A stretch of 64,000 nt of DNA from Symbiobacterium sp040797425. Its GTDB lineage: Bacteria; Bacillota; Sulfobacillia; Symbiobacteriales; Symbiobacteriaceae. The position numbers and the translations under genes are program-made. How positions within the stretch are numbered: the first letter of the stretch is position 1; every line of letters begins with the position of its first letter. Location: positions 5,073 through 69,072 of the forward strand of contig NZ_JBFNEH010000014.1 in assembly GCF_040797425.1 (NCBI RefSeq), in the 5' to 3' direction. Below the pieces are notes generated by a model that saw only the letters and a program-made list of their open reading frames with translations, made no database searches and was not told where the DNA came from. This document shows positions 51,463-60,123 of this stretch, one piece after another.

Positions 51463-52791
51463 ATGGGAGCCACAGTCCGGCGACGCTGGTACCGGCGACG
51501 TTGGGTCAGGGTGCTTTTCGGCTGTCTCACCACCGTTCTGATCCTGCTGGGCATCGCCGGATTCGCCCTGTACCGGGCGATGACCAGCGTCGCCCGGCCC
51601 GGACCCGTCTGGGAAGGCCCGCTCACGCCCGAGCAGCGGGAGGAGATCTTCGATGCGCTCTGGACCACCGTCTACCGCCACTACTCCTACCTCGAACTGA
51701 AAGGGATCGACTGGAAGGCCCGCCGGGCGACCTACTGGCCGCAGGCCCAGGCGGCGCCCGACGACGTCGCCTTCTACCGCGTGCTCGAGCGGATGGTGGC
51801 CTCGCTAGACGACGGGCACACCCGCCTGATCTTCTACCCGGGCCAGGAGCCGGTCACCACGCCGCCCCTCACTCTCGGCTGGGTGGAGGAACAGTACGTA
51901 GTGCTGGAGGTCGACGATGCGCTGACGGACCAGGTGAAACCGGGCGACCGGCCCACCGCCGTCGACGGGCGGCCCGTGGCCGAGGTGGCGGCGGAGCTGC
52001 GCCCCTACATCGGCGAGGCGACGGAGGTGCGCCGCCAGCGCCGTATTGCCCGGAGCCTGCTCTCCGGTCCGCCGGCCACGACCGTGGCCGCGACCTTCGT
52101 CCGGCCCGACGGCACCCAGTACACGGTGGCACTGGAACGACCGGATCCCGAGCCGGGAAGCCCCGGCGCCGGGCCGCTGCCCTCGCAGGTCTCTTCCCGG
52201 GAGATTGACGGGTTCGGGTACATCCGGATCGCCAGCTGGTCGGGCGACGCCGTGTACGGCTTCGACCAGACCCTGGAGCAGTTCCGGGATGCCCCGGGGT
52301 TGATCATTGACGTGCGGGGCAACGGCGGCGGAAACGACATGCTCGCCAGCCAGGTCGCCGGCCGCCTGTTCACGGAAAAGCAGTTTTTCGCCCGCTGCCG
52401 CTTCCGCGTCTACCCCTTCTGGACCCCTGCGTTCCGTCGCTACGTCGAGCCCCGGGGCCCCTGGACCTACACCGGCCCGGTGGTGCTGCTGATCGACGAG
52501 GGCGTGTACAGTTCCAACGACTTCTTCGTGGGCGGACTGGCCCGGAGCGGCCGGGTCACGACCGTGGGCCGGCCTACGGGTGCGGGATCTGCCAACCCGG
52601 AAATCTTCACCCTGCCCGGGGGCGCGCAGCTCCGGCTTTCCCGGTGGATCGAGTACTTCGCCGACGGGACCCCGGTCGAAGGGAACGGAACCCGGCCGGA
52701 CATCGAGGTGATCCTCACCATCGCAGACATCGCCGCCGGTCGTGACCCCGACCTTGAGACCGCCCTCGCGGTCCTGCGGGGTGAGCGCTAG
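51463..52791 (+). CDS. Membrane-anchored S41-type (C-terminal processing-like) peptidase
   Basis: About 442 residues. A basic N-terminus (RRRWYRRRWVRVLF) precedes one membrane helix (TTVLILLGIAGFALY). The extracytoplasmic part has a helical domain (EIFDALWTTVYRHYSYLELK), SLDDGHTRL, a degenerate PDZ-like region and the S41 core: GLIIDVRGNGGGNDML, VVLLIDEGVYSSNDFFVGGL with the probable nucleophile serine, and TTVGRPTGAGSANPEIFTLP. It may process surface or exported proteins. The ATG at 51463 has GGGGGGA upstream and leads directly into the helix; an ATG at 51421 is an alternative. A hairpin follows the stop. Confidence 0.85.
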   Translation: MGATVRRRWYRRRWVRVLFGCLTTVLILLGIAGFALYRAMTSVARPGPVWEGPLTPEQREEIFDALWTTVYRHYSYLELKGIDWKARRATYWPQAQAAPDDVAFYRVLERMVASLDDGHTRLIFYPGQEPVTTPPLTLGWVEEQYVVLEVDDALTDQVKPGDRPTAVDGRPVAEVAAELRPYIGEATEVRRQRRIARSLLSGPPATTVAATFVRPDGTQYTVALERPDPEPGSPGAGPLPSQVSSREIDGFGYIRIASWSGDAVYGFDQTLEQFRDAPGLIIDVRGNGGGNDMLASQVAGRLFTEKQFFARCRFRVYPFWTPAFRRYVEPRGPWTYTGPVVLLIDEGVYSSNDFFVGGLARSGRVTTVGRPTGAGSANPEIFTLPGGAQLRLSRWIEYFADGTPVEGNGTRPDIEVILTIADIAAGRDPDLETALAVLRGER

Positions 52792-52807
52792 CAATCGAGT
52801 CGCGACC

Positions 52808-52837
52808 GGGCCCGGCCCCTCCTGAGGGGCCGGGCCC
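52808..52837 (+). terminator. Hairpin downstream of the S41 peptidase gene
   Basis: A 12-bp perfect stem (GGGCCCGGCCCC / GGGGCCGGGCCC) with a 6-nt loop starts 16 nt after the stop. No T-run follows. Confidence 0.6.
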
Positions 52838-52985
52838 TGCGTGATGCGGTGCGGAGCCCCGGCACCGCCCCCGCCCGCAGATGACTGGCACTCGCGGGCG
52901 ATTGCCGGTCGGAGTATGGCGAATTTCCTGCAGATGCCTTATGATGAACACTACGTACTATTATCAAGCGAAAGAAGGCCGCTCC

Positions 52986-54209
52986 GTGACCCGTATCCAG
53001 CAAGGCTCCCGCGAGTACCGCAGGGTCACGCTCGCCCTCTTCCTCGGTGCCCTGTCGGTCTACGCCAGCCTGTATGTCACCCAGCCCATCCTGCCGCTTC
53101 TCTCGGAAGCCTTCGGCATCACGCCGGCGCACGCCAGCCTGTCGGTGTCCGTGGCTACGGTAAGCCTGGCGCTTTCCCAGGTGCTGGTCGGCCCCCTGGC
53201 CGACTCCCTGGGCCGCAAGCCCGTGATGACCTTCGCCATGCTCGCTGCGGGCGTGATCGGCGTTGCGGCGGCCCTCGCACCCAGCTTCGGCCCCTTCCTG
53301 TTCCTGCGGTTCGTGCATGGCCTGGTGATGGCCGGCCTGCCCGCCACCGCCATGGCCTACCTGGCCGAAGAGATCGACGCCCGCCACCTCGGGGCCGCCA
53401 TGGGCCTCTACATCGCCGGCAACTCGGTGGGCGGGCTCAGCGGGCGCATCATCGCCGGCATGGCAGCGGATTTCTGGGGCTGGCGGGCAGCCGTGGGCAG
53501 CATCGGCGTGATGAGCCTTGCCTGCGCCCTCTGGTTCACCCGCACCCTCCCGCCCTCCCGCCACTTCCGGCCCCAGCCGCTGCAACCGAAGCGCCTCGTG
53601 CTGTCGCTGCTGCGGGCCTGGGGCGATCCCTTGCTGCGCACGCTGTACATGGTCGGCTTCCTGGCGATGGGCTCGTTCGTGGCCCTGTACAACTACGTCA
53701 GCTACCACCTGATGGCGGCGCCTTACAACCTCAGCCCGGCCCTGGTGGGCTGGATCTTCCTGCTTTACCTCGCCGGAACGTTCAGTTCGGCGTTTCTGGG
53801 CCGCCTCTCGGACCGGTACGGACGTGCACCAATGCTCGGCCTCAGCCTGGCCATCCAGCTGACCGGTGCCACCGTCTCCCTGGCCGGCCCGCTGCTGGTG
53901 AAGATCCTCGGCATCGCGATCTTCACGTTCGGCTTTTTCGGGGCCCACTCCATCGCCAGCGGCTGGGTGGGGCAGCGGGCCGTCCGCGACAAGGGCGCTG
54001 CCTCCGCCCTCTACCTCTTCACCTACTACCTTGGATCCAGCCTCGCCGGCACCACCGCGGGGCTCTTCTGGATGCGCTTTCACTGGCCGGGCGTGGTGGG
54101 GTTCATCGCCTGCTTCCTCGTTGCGGCCCTCGGCCTGGCCGCTCTCTCCCGGCGTCTGGAGGCGTCGACCCCGCCGCAGCAGCATGCGGTCTCCCAGACC
54201 CAGCGGTAG
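52986..54209 (+). CDS. Major facilitator superfamily transporter (YnfM-like)
   Basis: About 407 residues with 12 predicted helices. YVTQPILPLLSEAFGITPAH at the start and the MFS motif A GPLADSLGRKP in the first cytoplasmic loop are clear, with a second version GRLSDRYGRAP in the symmetric loop. The closest family by pattern is the YnfM/multidrug or sugar efflux group; the substrate is unknown. The GTG at 52986 with an AAGAAGG site is preferred. An ATG at 52944 would add 14 residues (MNTTYYYQAKEGRS) but lacks a Shine-Dalgarno. It stands alone between two terminators. Confidence 0.87.
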   Translation: MTRIQQGSREYRRVTLALFLGALSVYASLYVTQPILPLLSEAFGITPAHASLSVSVATVSLALSQVLVGPLADSLGRKPVMTFAMLAAGVIGVAAALAPSFGPFLFLRFVHGLVMAGLPATAMAYLAEEIDARHLGAAMGLYIAGNSVGGLSGRIIAGMAADFWGWRAAVGSIGVMSLACALWFTRTLPPSRHFRPQPLQPKRLVLSLLRAWGDPLLRTLYMVGFLAMGSFVALYNYVSYHLMAAPYNLSPALVGWIFLLYLAGTFSSAFLGRLSDRYGRAPMLGLSLAIQLTGATVSLAGPLLVKILGIAIFTFGFFGAHSIASGWVGQRAVRDKGAASALYLFTYYLGSSLAGTTAGLFWMRFHWPGVVGFIACFLVAALGLAALSRRLEASTPPQQHAVSQTQR

Positions 54210-54215
54210 GGAGTA

Positions 54216-54358
54216 GTTCTGTTCGTGCCCTCCGTTTGACGGCGGCCGGGGATACGTGCGCCCCGGCCGCGTTGCGTTCTGTTCGTGTTCACTGTTGATG
54301 ACGGCCGGAGAGGGGGGCGCCCGACCGCGTTGCGTACTGTTCGTGCCGACTGTGGGTG
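54216..54358 (+). repeat. Three tandem ~60-bp repeats with a GTTCTGTTCG core
   Basis: Copies of a ~25-bp core begin at 54216, 54276 and 54334. Core halves are GTTCTGTTCG and (in copy 2) CACTGTTGATG, with the third copy most diverged. Units 1 and 2 also share a following GC hairpin and GCGTTGCG. Two further copies of the core lie inverted at 55281-55305 and 55404-55428. Confidence 0.6.
54242..54270 (+). terminator. Hairpin downstream of the MFS gene, within repeat unit 1
   Basis: A 10-bp perfect stem (GCGGCCGGGG / CCCCGGCCGC) with a 9-nt loop begins 33 nt after the MFS stop. No T-run follows; termination is inferred. Confidence 0.45.
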
Positions 54359-54672
54359 GCAACAGCGGGGTACCACCACCCGGGTAACGGCTGTCGCAAT
54401 CGCAGTCGCGGGTGCGACCTCCACGGGCAGATGGTGTTGATGGTGCCGGGAAGGTGCCCCAGCGTCTGTGGTGATTACTTTGCCTACTGTCCCGACTCCC
54501 CCCTCGCGTCTGCGCCTTCATCACGGCGGCCCCTGCAACCAAGCGCGTTCCCTCTTGGAACACACCGGGGAGTGCCGGTCAGGTCCTTGACTCTGTAACT
54601 GAACCACGCTCAAGAACGCATGGATTGTGCTTCCCCCGGCCGGGCGGGTGGTGTACGGCAGACTGAAAATTA

Positions 54673-54893
54673 GGGGGAAATTTTGACCCATATTTCCGGC
54701 GAGATAGTGGGAAAAACTGCCCCATATTACAGTTATGTAAACTTGGCCTCCGCCAACATTCCGTCGAATCCGGTAGTATTCTGTCGAAAGTGCCCTCACA
54801 GGACCCACTGGAGCCTCCAAAAACGTCTTTCGGGGTACGGAAATAGGGAAAAACAGCCCCCTATGTCGCTGAAAATATGGGGAAGTTTTGACC
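54673..54893. mobile_element. Possible IS21-like solo end cluster or MITE remnant
   Basis: An AT-richer island of about 220 bp carries four copies of a GGGGAA...TGACC-type motif: GGGGGAAATTTTGACCC (54673), TGGGAAAAACTGCCCC (54708), AGGGAAAAACAGCCCC (54845) and TGGGGAAGTTTTGACC (54878). Closely spaced copies of a GTCAAAA/TTCCCC motif are typical of IS21-family ends, where the transposase binds repeatedly. No transposase gene is present, so this would be a remnant or non-autonomous element. The IS family is a pattern-based guess. Confidence 0.42.
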
Positions 54894-55199
54894 GCCATTC
54901 TGGCAGCCCTCCCTTTTCCCCCGATGTGCCGGACTTGGCGCTGATACACCCCCGAGGCCCAACCCTGGCGGGACCTGTCAGACTGCCAGGCTGGGTAGAA
55001 GCTGGGGCCCGCTCCGCCGGACCCCGCTGGTTCAGCGTGAGGGTCGAGCCGCGTCGAGCTGATCCTTTGGCCCGCTCAAAAGTGTGCCAGTCGTGCTGTT
55101 GTTCGGGTGGGCAGGGGTGGCGAATCCGAGGGAACCAAACAAGACCGGAATCGACGGCAGCTGTAAGCCGAGCGTACGCGGTTGAAGAGCACGGTGCAC

Positions 55200-55223
55200 G
55201 GGCGTCAGGCGCGCCTGACGCCC
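55200..55223. repeat. 24-bp perfect palindrome
   Basis: GGGCGTCAGGCG is followed immediately by its exact reverse complement, with no loop. Its length without interruption is unusual. It may be an operator, a cruciform-prone site or part of the local repeat family. Confidence 0.6.
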
Positions 55224-55280
55224 GAAGAAGGCGCTACGGGCGAACCTCACGGGACCTCCGGGACCAACTACCACCGCCTG

Positions 55281-55428
55281 GATCAACAGTGACTGCGAAC
55301 AGAACGGATGCAGGGGAAGCACAGGGTACTCGGCGGCAGGCAAGCCGGCCCGCCCGCCGGGAAGCCTGAGCGCCAACACGCCGCAGGGGTCGGCCGCGCT
55401 CGACATCAACACTCGCTGCAAACAGAAC
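55281..55428 (-). repeat. Inverted copies of the GTTCTGTTCG repeat
   Basis: The 25-bp core seen at 54216-54358 recurs on the opposite strand at 55281-55305 and 55404-55428, each followed by a shared GGGGAGCACAGGGT-like and CGGC.ACAGGCA-like segment. The two copies are 123 bp apart. Copy 2 at 54276 and the copy at 55281 share about 21 of 26 bases by eye. Confidence 0.55.
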
Positions 55429-55664
55429 AGATGCGCCGGGGAGCACAGGGTGCACAGCGGCGACAGGCACGCTGGGCCCCGCGTACGCAGCCCAGGTACG
55501 CTCCCCCGGGGGAAATCGGTGCGCCGGCTCCCGAAGCGACCCGCAACATCGCCGTGGAGACCGTGGGAGCGCAATGCTACCGCTCGGGCCTCCCCGGCTG
55601 TCCGCAACGGCTCGCCGCCGCTCAATGCCGGTTGGTCCGGGTACGGCGCGCCAGGCACCCGAGG

Positions 55665-55703
55665 GAAAAGCGTCCGGGGTCCCGCAAGGGCGGGACCCCG
55701 GAC
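55665..55703 (-). terminator. Terminator of the NEW3/ABC-2 export operon
   Basis: A 14-bp perfect stem (GTCCGGGGTCCCGC / GCGGGACCCCGGAC) with an AAGG/CCTT tetraloop is followed on the minus strand by GCTTTTCCC. Confidence 0.85.
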
Positions 55704-55736
55704 CGTCGTGTATGTGAACTCTCCACGCAGCAGCGA

Positions 55737-56726
55737 TCACGCACGGATCTCCTGCCGCATGAAGAGAATGTAAGAGACGGCAAAGCAGACGGCCGTGAGC
55801 GCCACCAGCCCCACCGCCTGCGGCCAGCAGAGCAGGATGGACTGGCCCACCGGCAGCACGCCCTCCAGGGCGCCAAGCACCTGCTCCAGCGTGACCGGGC
55901 CCAGCGTCCGGACCAACGGGTTGAGCAGCGTCACCATCGCCTCGCTGTAAAGATACCCGGGGGACAGCCGGCTTAACCACAGGTAGAGGCCCGTCGGATC
56001 CTCGCCCGCCACAAGGCCCACCAGCATATCCCAGAACACGCTGAAGAAGAGCCACACGGCAATCGAGGCCAGCGCCGACGTCGCCGACTGCCGGAACATC
56101 ACCGAGAACATCACGGCCAGCGCCATCCAGAAGGCGACGTAGATGGTGGTGAGCACACCGTAGGCCACCAGCCGCAGCAGCTCGTCGCCCGTAGGGGGCA
56201 CGCCGATCATCAGGAGCCCGAGGGCGCCCACGGAGAGCAACAGCGCCGCCAGCGTCACCACGATGGTCAGCACGCCGGCCAGGAACTTGCCGTTAATCAC
56301 GGCGTCGCGGTGGATCGGCTGCGCCAGCAGGCGGCTCAGGGTGCGCCGGTTCTGTTCGCCGCAGATGGCGTCGAAGCCCAGGGCAATACCCAGGAGCGGC
56401 GCCAGGAACGAGACGAAGGCGGTCAGCGAAGGCAGCCGTTCGCTGCCGCCGCTGAACAGCCGGAGGAAGACGAAGTCGGGCGTGGCCGACGTGGTCTCTA
56501 CCACGGACCGGATCGTCTGGGCGGCGGTATAGAGCGAGGCAACGCCCGTGACGACCAGGATCGCCATCAGGATGATCATGCGCCAGCTGTTCACGTTGTC
56601 GGCGAACTCCTTGCGCACCACCGCGGCCAGCCCGGTCGAGGCCGGCGCCGGGGCCCGCTCGTCCTGGGGCTGGGCCTTCAACCGCTCCAACCACGCCTTA
56701 GGCTGCACCTTTGGAAGGACGGCCAT
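55737..56726 (-). CDS. ABC-2-type export permease
   Basis: A 329-residue membrane protein with six main helices in the NosY/ABC-2 layout. A cytoplasmic N-terminus leads to VVRKEFADNVNSWRMIILMA, an elbow-helix feature of type 5 exporters, followed by LGIALGFDAICGEQNRRTLS, in which the GEQ..RTLS motif after the second helix is diagnostic. Later helices end YILFMRQEIRA. The ATG at 56726 has GGGAGG about 8 nt upstream and overlaps the ATPase gene by 29 bp. It is the third gene of the NEW3 protein, ATPase, permease operon. Confidence 0.9.
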   Translation of the reverse strand: MAVLPKVQPKAWLERLKAQPQDERAPAPASTGLAAVVRKEFADNVNSWRMIILMAILVVTGVASLYTAAQTIRSVVETTSATPDFVFLRLFSGGSERLPSLTAFVSFLAPLLGIALGFDAICGEQNRRTLSRLLAQPIHRDAVINGKFLAGVLTIVVTLAALLLSVGALGLLMIGVPPTGDELLRLVAYGVLTTIYVAFWMALAVMFSVMFRQSATSALASIAVWLFFSVFWDMLVGLVAGEDPTGLYLWLSRLSPGYLYSEAMVTLLNPLVRTLGPVTLEQVLGALEGVLPVGQSILLCWPQAVGLVALTAVCFAVSYILFMRQEIRA

Positions 56727-57738
56727 CCCCGTCACCTCCCTCGGCGAAGTACCGCCGATAGATGTCGTCCAGGCTGCGGCCCACCTGGGTGAGGTGCATC
56801 ACCGCCGCCCCGTGGGCGGCGACCAGCCGGCTCACCTCGGGCCGCAGCTCCCGCCGGCAGACGAGTTCGACCCGCACGCTGCTCTCGCCCGCCCCCTGCG
56901 GGGTGGCGACGGGCCGCCGCAGCTCGTCGTCCGCCGCGTGCTCCGTGGCGTCGAGGCGGCGCAGCGACTCGACCCCGTCCAGCCGCTCCAGTTCGGCCAG
57001 CAAGGCGGGCGGACAGGGCGAGAGTTCCACCTCCAGCCGGAGCGGCTCGCCGGCCAGCGCCTGGTCGGCCAGCTCCTCCACCCGGCCGCAGGCGATCATC
57101 TGGCCCTTCACGAAGATCGCCACCCGGTCGCAGACGGCCTGCACCTGGTGCAGCAGGTGCGAGGAGAGCAGCACCGTCATCCCCTCGTCGGCCAGCTCGC
57201 GAATCAGACGGAGGAAGGCCCGGGCGCCCTCGGGGTCGAGACCCAGCGTCGGCTCGTCCATGATGACCAGCCGGGGCCGCTTGAGCAGGACATCGGCCAC
57301 CCCGAGCCGCTGCCGCATGCCACGGGAGTAGGCGCCCACCTTGGTGTCGGCCGCGTGGGTCAGGCCGACGCGCTCGAGCAGCCGGTCGATCTGAGCCGCC
57401 GCCTCCTTCCGGGAGAGCCCGTTCAGGTCGGCCGTGTAGAAGAGGTTCTGCCGTCCCGTCAACTCGTCGTAGAAGCCCACGTTATCGGGCAGGTAGCCGG
57501 TGAGCCGCTTGACAGCCAGCGGCTCCCGCACCGGGTCGTGGCCCAGTACCCGGATCGAACCCTCGGTGGGCTCGGTGAGGCCCAGCAGCATCAGGATGGT
57601 GGTCGTCTTGCCCGCCCCGTTGGGTCCCAGCAGGCCGAAGACCTCCCCAGACTGGACCTCCAGGTCCAGCCCGTCCACGGCGGTGAAGTCGCCGTAACGC
57701 TTCACCAGTCCGTGGGTCTCGATGACGGTCTCAGCCAC
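56698..57738 (-). CDS. ABC transporter ATP-binding protein (ABC-2 export)
   Basis: A 346-residue ATPase. Walker A GPNGAGKTTTILMLLG is at about 39-54, the Q-loop is in YLPDNVGFYDELTG, the signature is YSRGMRQRLGVADVLLKRPR, Walker B is LVIMDEPTLGLDPEGARAFL, and LLSSHLLHQVQ holds the switch histidine. A ~100-residue C-terminal extension follows. The GTG at 57738 is preferred because GGAGGTG lies 7 nt upstream; a GTG at 57747 would sit on that site. It powers the ABC-2 permease. Confidence 0.92.
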   Translation of the reverse strand: MAETVIETHGLVKRYGDFTAVDGLDLEVQSGEVFGLLGPNGAGKTTTILMLLGLTEPTEGSIRVLGHDPVREPLAVKRLTGYLPDNVGFYDELTGRQNLFYTADLNGLSRKEAAAQIDRLLERVGLTHAADTKVGAYSRGMRQRLGVADVLLKRPRLVIMDEPTLGLDPEGARAFLRLIRELADEGMTVLLSSHLLHQVQAVCDRVAIFVKGQMIACGRVEELADQALAGEPLRLEVELSPCPPALLAELERLDGVESLRRLDATEHAADDELRRPVATPQGAGESSVRVELVCRRELRPEVSRLVAAHGAAVMHLTQVGRSLDDIYRRYFAEGGDGDGRPSKGAA

Positions 57739-57743
57739 CGGAC

Positions 57744-58901
57744 TCACCTCCGGCCGAAGGTGCGGAAGACCCAGTAGAGCCCGCCGCCCACCGCGGCCAG
57801 CACCGCCACGCCCACCAGGCCCCAGAGGGTCGGCGTCTGCACCGCCACCCGGAAGTCCGCGCTGCTGGTAGCCCGGTTGTCGCCGCTGCGGGCGCGCAGG
57901 GTCAGCAGGTAGTCGCCGGCCAGCGCCTTGCTGTTGGGCATGACCTCCATCGTCACCTGGCGGCTCTCGCCGGGCGCCAAGCTGTCGATCTTCTCAGGCG
58001 AGAAGGTGGCCGACCAGTTGGGCGGCAGCGTGGTGGAGAAGCTCACATCGGTCACGGGGTTGGTGCCGGTGTTCTTCACTTCGAGCGTGACGCCGTTCTT
58101 CCGCCCCGCCACGGCATCGAAGGAAAGCCGGCCGTCGGGGGTAGTGACCTGCAGGCCGTACTTGCCCAGCACTTCCAGCTCCAGGTCGAGCCGGGCCTCG
58201 GAGGAGCCCGAACGGGCGAAGATCGGCACCGTGTAGGTACCCGCTTCCACCTCCTCCGGAACGGTGACGGAGACGCTCAACGACTGGCTGCTGTTGGCAT
58301 CGACCGGGATGCTGCCCACCTGCTTGCCCGAGACGGTGAACGTCACCTGCCAGCCCTCGGGTGCGTTGGCGCCCAGGGCGAAGGTCTCGTTGAGGTCACC
58401 CTCGTTGCGCAGGTTAACCGTGAAGGTGTAGCTCGTGCCGGCCTGGGCCTGGATGGACGGGAAGTCCGTGTCCAGGGTGGCCCGGCCCGTGGCCGTGGCC
58501 GCCACCGTGATCGCCAGGGGCAACTCGGCTACCTCGCCGCCGCTGGACGCAGACAGAACCACCCGGTAGGTCCCCTCGGGGGTCGCGTCGGGCACCTGCA
58601 GGTTCAGCGTGACGCTCTCACTGCCGTCAGGAGCGATGTAGACCTGATTCACCGGGTAACCGGAACCCCGGAAGGACGGCTGCTCCCAGCCGTCGGGCAG
58701 CTCGACCACCGAGAGGTCGGCCACGCCCGATCCGCCGGACAGGTTGAGGGTCAGGCTCAGCATCTCGCCGGGCTTGACGACGATGCCGGGGTAGCGGGTA
58801 GTGAACGAGAGCCCTGCCGCCGCCGCCGGGGGAGCCGCCGCGAAGAGAACCAGGGCGGCCGCCGCCAGAATCATCCCCCAGCGTGGTAAACGGAGCGACA
58901 T
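57744..58901 (-). CDS. Membrane-anchored protein with NEW3-type beta-sandwich domains
   Basis: A 385-residue exported protein with a signal peptide (to about residue 28, ending PAAAA). Three successive ~100-residue beta-sandwich domains of the NEW3 (NPCBM-associated) type follow, each with a GEMLSLTLNL-, TSYTFTVNLRNEGDLNETFA- or NGVTLEVKNTGTNPVTDVSF-like strand pattern. The C-terminal anchor is a membrane helix (TLWGLVGVAVLAAVGGGLYW) and a short basic tail. Such proteins often precede ABC-2 exporters and may be their extracytoplasmic partners. The ATG has GAGG about 11 nt upstream. It is the first gene of the three-gene operon. Confidence 0.85.
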   Translation of the reverse strand: MSLRLPRWGMILAAAALVLFAAAPPAAAAGLSFTTRYPGIVVKPGEMLSLTLNLSGGSGVADLSVVELPDGWEQPSFRGSGYPVNQVYIAPDGSESVTLNLQVPDATPEGTYRVVLSASSGGEVAELPLAITVAATATGRATLDTDFPSIQAQAGTSYTFTVNLRNEGDLNETFALGANAPEGWQVTFTVSGKQVGSIPVDANSSQSLSVSVTVPEEVEAGTYTVPIFARSGSSEARLDLELEVLGKYGLQVTTPDGRLSFDAVAGRKNGVTLEVKNTGTNPVTDVSFSTTLPPNWSATFSPEKIDSLAPGESRQVTMEVMPNSKALAGDYLLTLRARSGDNRATSSADFRVAVQTPTLWGLVGVAVLAAVGGGLYWVFRTFGRR

Positions 58902-59352
58902 CGATTCCTCACCTCACAACCATGATCAGGCACCGCTGCCGAACGCACCGGGCGGGCGATCGGACCATCCGGCAGGGCGATGCCTTTGCACTGGATACTA
59001 GCCCGTGAGAAATGGTGGCAGAGGAAGATGAAATAATGCTTACAAGAAGCTGAGAGGAGGTTAAGAATCCGCTGAGAAGGCGATCTGCCACGCTGTTGCG
59101 GCGGGATCGAGTCCTGGCCCTGTGCGGCAACGACCGGCACTGACCAGCGTGACACCCCCGCCAGGCGGGCTGACCCCTGACGCCCCGCTGTTCGATTCGC
59201 ACATTGTGCGTCAAATCGGCCCCCACTCCGCCCATGGAACCACACAGGCAAAAATCCAGCAGAAATCCGCATTCGACAGAAGGATTCCGCTTGTTACTGC
59301 TCGAACATTCTGTGTTAGGATCGAACAATTCCACGCCCAATAGGGCTGAAAG
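58902..59352. promoter_or_regulatory. Divergent control region with GlpR/DeoR-like half-sites
   Basis: 450 bp without a gene. TGTTCGA at 59189-59195 and its complement form TCGAACA at 59301-59307 and 59321-59327 match the half-site of GlpR/AgaR-type DeoR regulators. The two TCGAACA copies begin exactly 20 bp (two helical turns) apart, just upstream of the DeoR-family gene, with a possible -10 TAGGAT overlapping the second. Autoregulation of the sugar-acid operon is likely. The left half holds only the NEW3 gene leader; no other structure is clear. Confidence 0.6.
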
Positions 59353-60123
59353 GTGATCGATCTGAACATCCAGGAGCGGCGCCGCCGCATCATCGAGTTA
59401 CTTCACCAGGCCGGGTCTGTTCAGGTGCGGGACCTGGCGCAGAAGCTGGGGGTCTCGGAGATGACGATTCGCCGGGACCTGGAGTGGCTGTCCCGGAAAG
59501 GCCAGGTCGTGCGCACGTACGGGGGCGCTGCCCCCGCGGCCGGGCTGATCGGCGAGCTCCCGTACGCCGCCAAAGCGGTGGAACACACCGAGGAGAAGGC
59601 GCGCATCGCCCGGGCAGCAGCTGCGCTGGTGCAGGAAGGGGACGTGGTCCTGCTGGACGCCGGCTCCACCACCGCGGCCGTGGCCAGGCAGCTCAAGGGG
59701 CGCAGAGGCCTCACCGTCATCACGCCCGACCTGAAGATCGCCCTGGAGCTCTGCGATGAGCCGGGCATCCGGGTAATCGTCACCGGCGGGACGGCGATGC
59801 CGGAGCTCTACCACCTCATGGGGCCGCTCACCGAGCAGTTCCTGCGCAGCGTCACCGCGAACATCGCCTTCGTCGGCACCCCGGCGGCCGACGTGAGCTA
59901 CGGTCTCTCCACCCCCACCCTCGAGAAGGTGCCACTGAAGCAGGGCATCATCCGGGCCGCGCAGCGCGCGGTGCTGGTAGCCGACGCCTCCAAGTTCAAC
60001 CGTCGGGCTACCTATCAGATATGCCCGCTTACGGATCTCTCCCTGATCATCTCAGACCGCTCACTCCCCGCAGAGGTAGCAGAGGCGATTCGCAGAGGAG
60101 GGGTGCCCCTTGACCTGGTCTGA
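59353..60123 (+). CDS. DeoR-family transcriptional regulator
   Basis: A 256-residue repressor. The N-terminal HTH is QERRRRIIELLHQAGSVQVR followed by LAQKLGVSEMTIRRDLEWLS, the DeoR signature. The C-terminal DeoRC sugar-phosphate sensor domain has VVLLDAGSTTAAVARQL, VTGGTAMPELYHLMGP and VLVADASKFNRRATYQI. The GTG start has AGGG about 9 nt upstream. Its stop overlaps the kinase start by 14 bp, so it is the first gene of the sugar-acid operon it presumably controls. A phosphorylated pathway intermediate is the likely inducer. Confidence 0.92.
   Translation: MIDLNIQERRRRIIELLHQAGSVQVRDLAQKLGVSEMTIRRDLEWLSRKGQVVRTYGGAAPAAGLIGELPYAAKAVEHTEEKARIARAAAALVQEGDVVLLDAGSTTAAVARQLKGRRGLTVITPDLKIALELCDEPGIRVIVTGGTAMPELYHLMGPLTEQFLRSVTANIAFVGTPAADVSYGLSTPTLEKVPLKQGIIRAAQRAVLVADASKFNRRATYQICPLTDLSLIISDRSLPAEVAEAIRRGGVPLDLV

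Larger units (their letters stand above)
54210..55736. other. 1.5-kb gene-free, repeat-rich region
   Basis: No convincing gene on either strand. It holds tandem and inverted copies of a ~25-bp repeat core, an AT-rich segment with four IS21-like end motifs (54673-54893), a 24-bp palindrome (55200-55223) and the terminator of the export operon (55665-55703). Open frames in it are explained by high GC. Confidence 0.55.

Noticed and set aside
54334..54400. T-box riboswitch, because of GGGTGGCAACAGCGGGG
   Set aside because: The antiterminator box is interrupted, no downstream aminoacyl-tRNA or amino-acid gene follows on that strand, and the segment belongs to the tandem repeat.
52788..54563. A 591-residue minus-strand frame across the MFS gene and repeats
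   Set aside because: It is antisense to a clear 12-helix transporter and then runs through repeats; composition is not protein-like.
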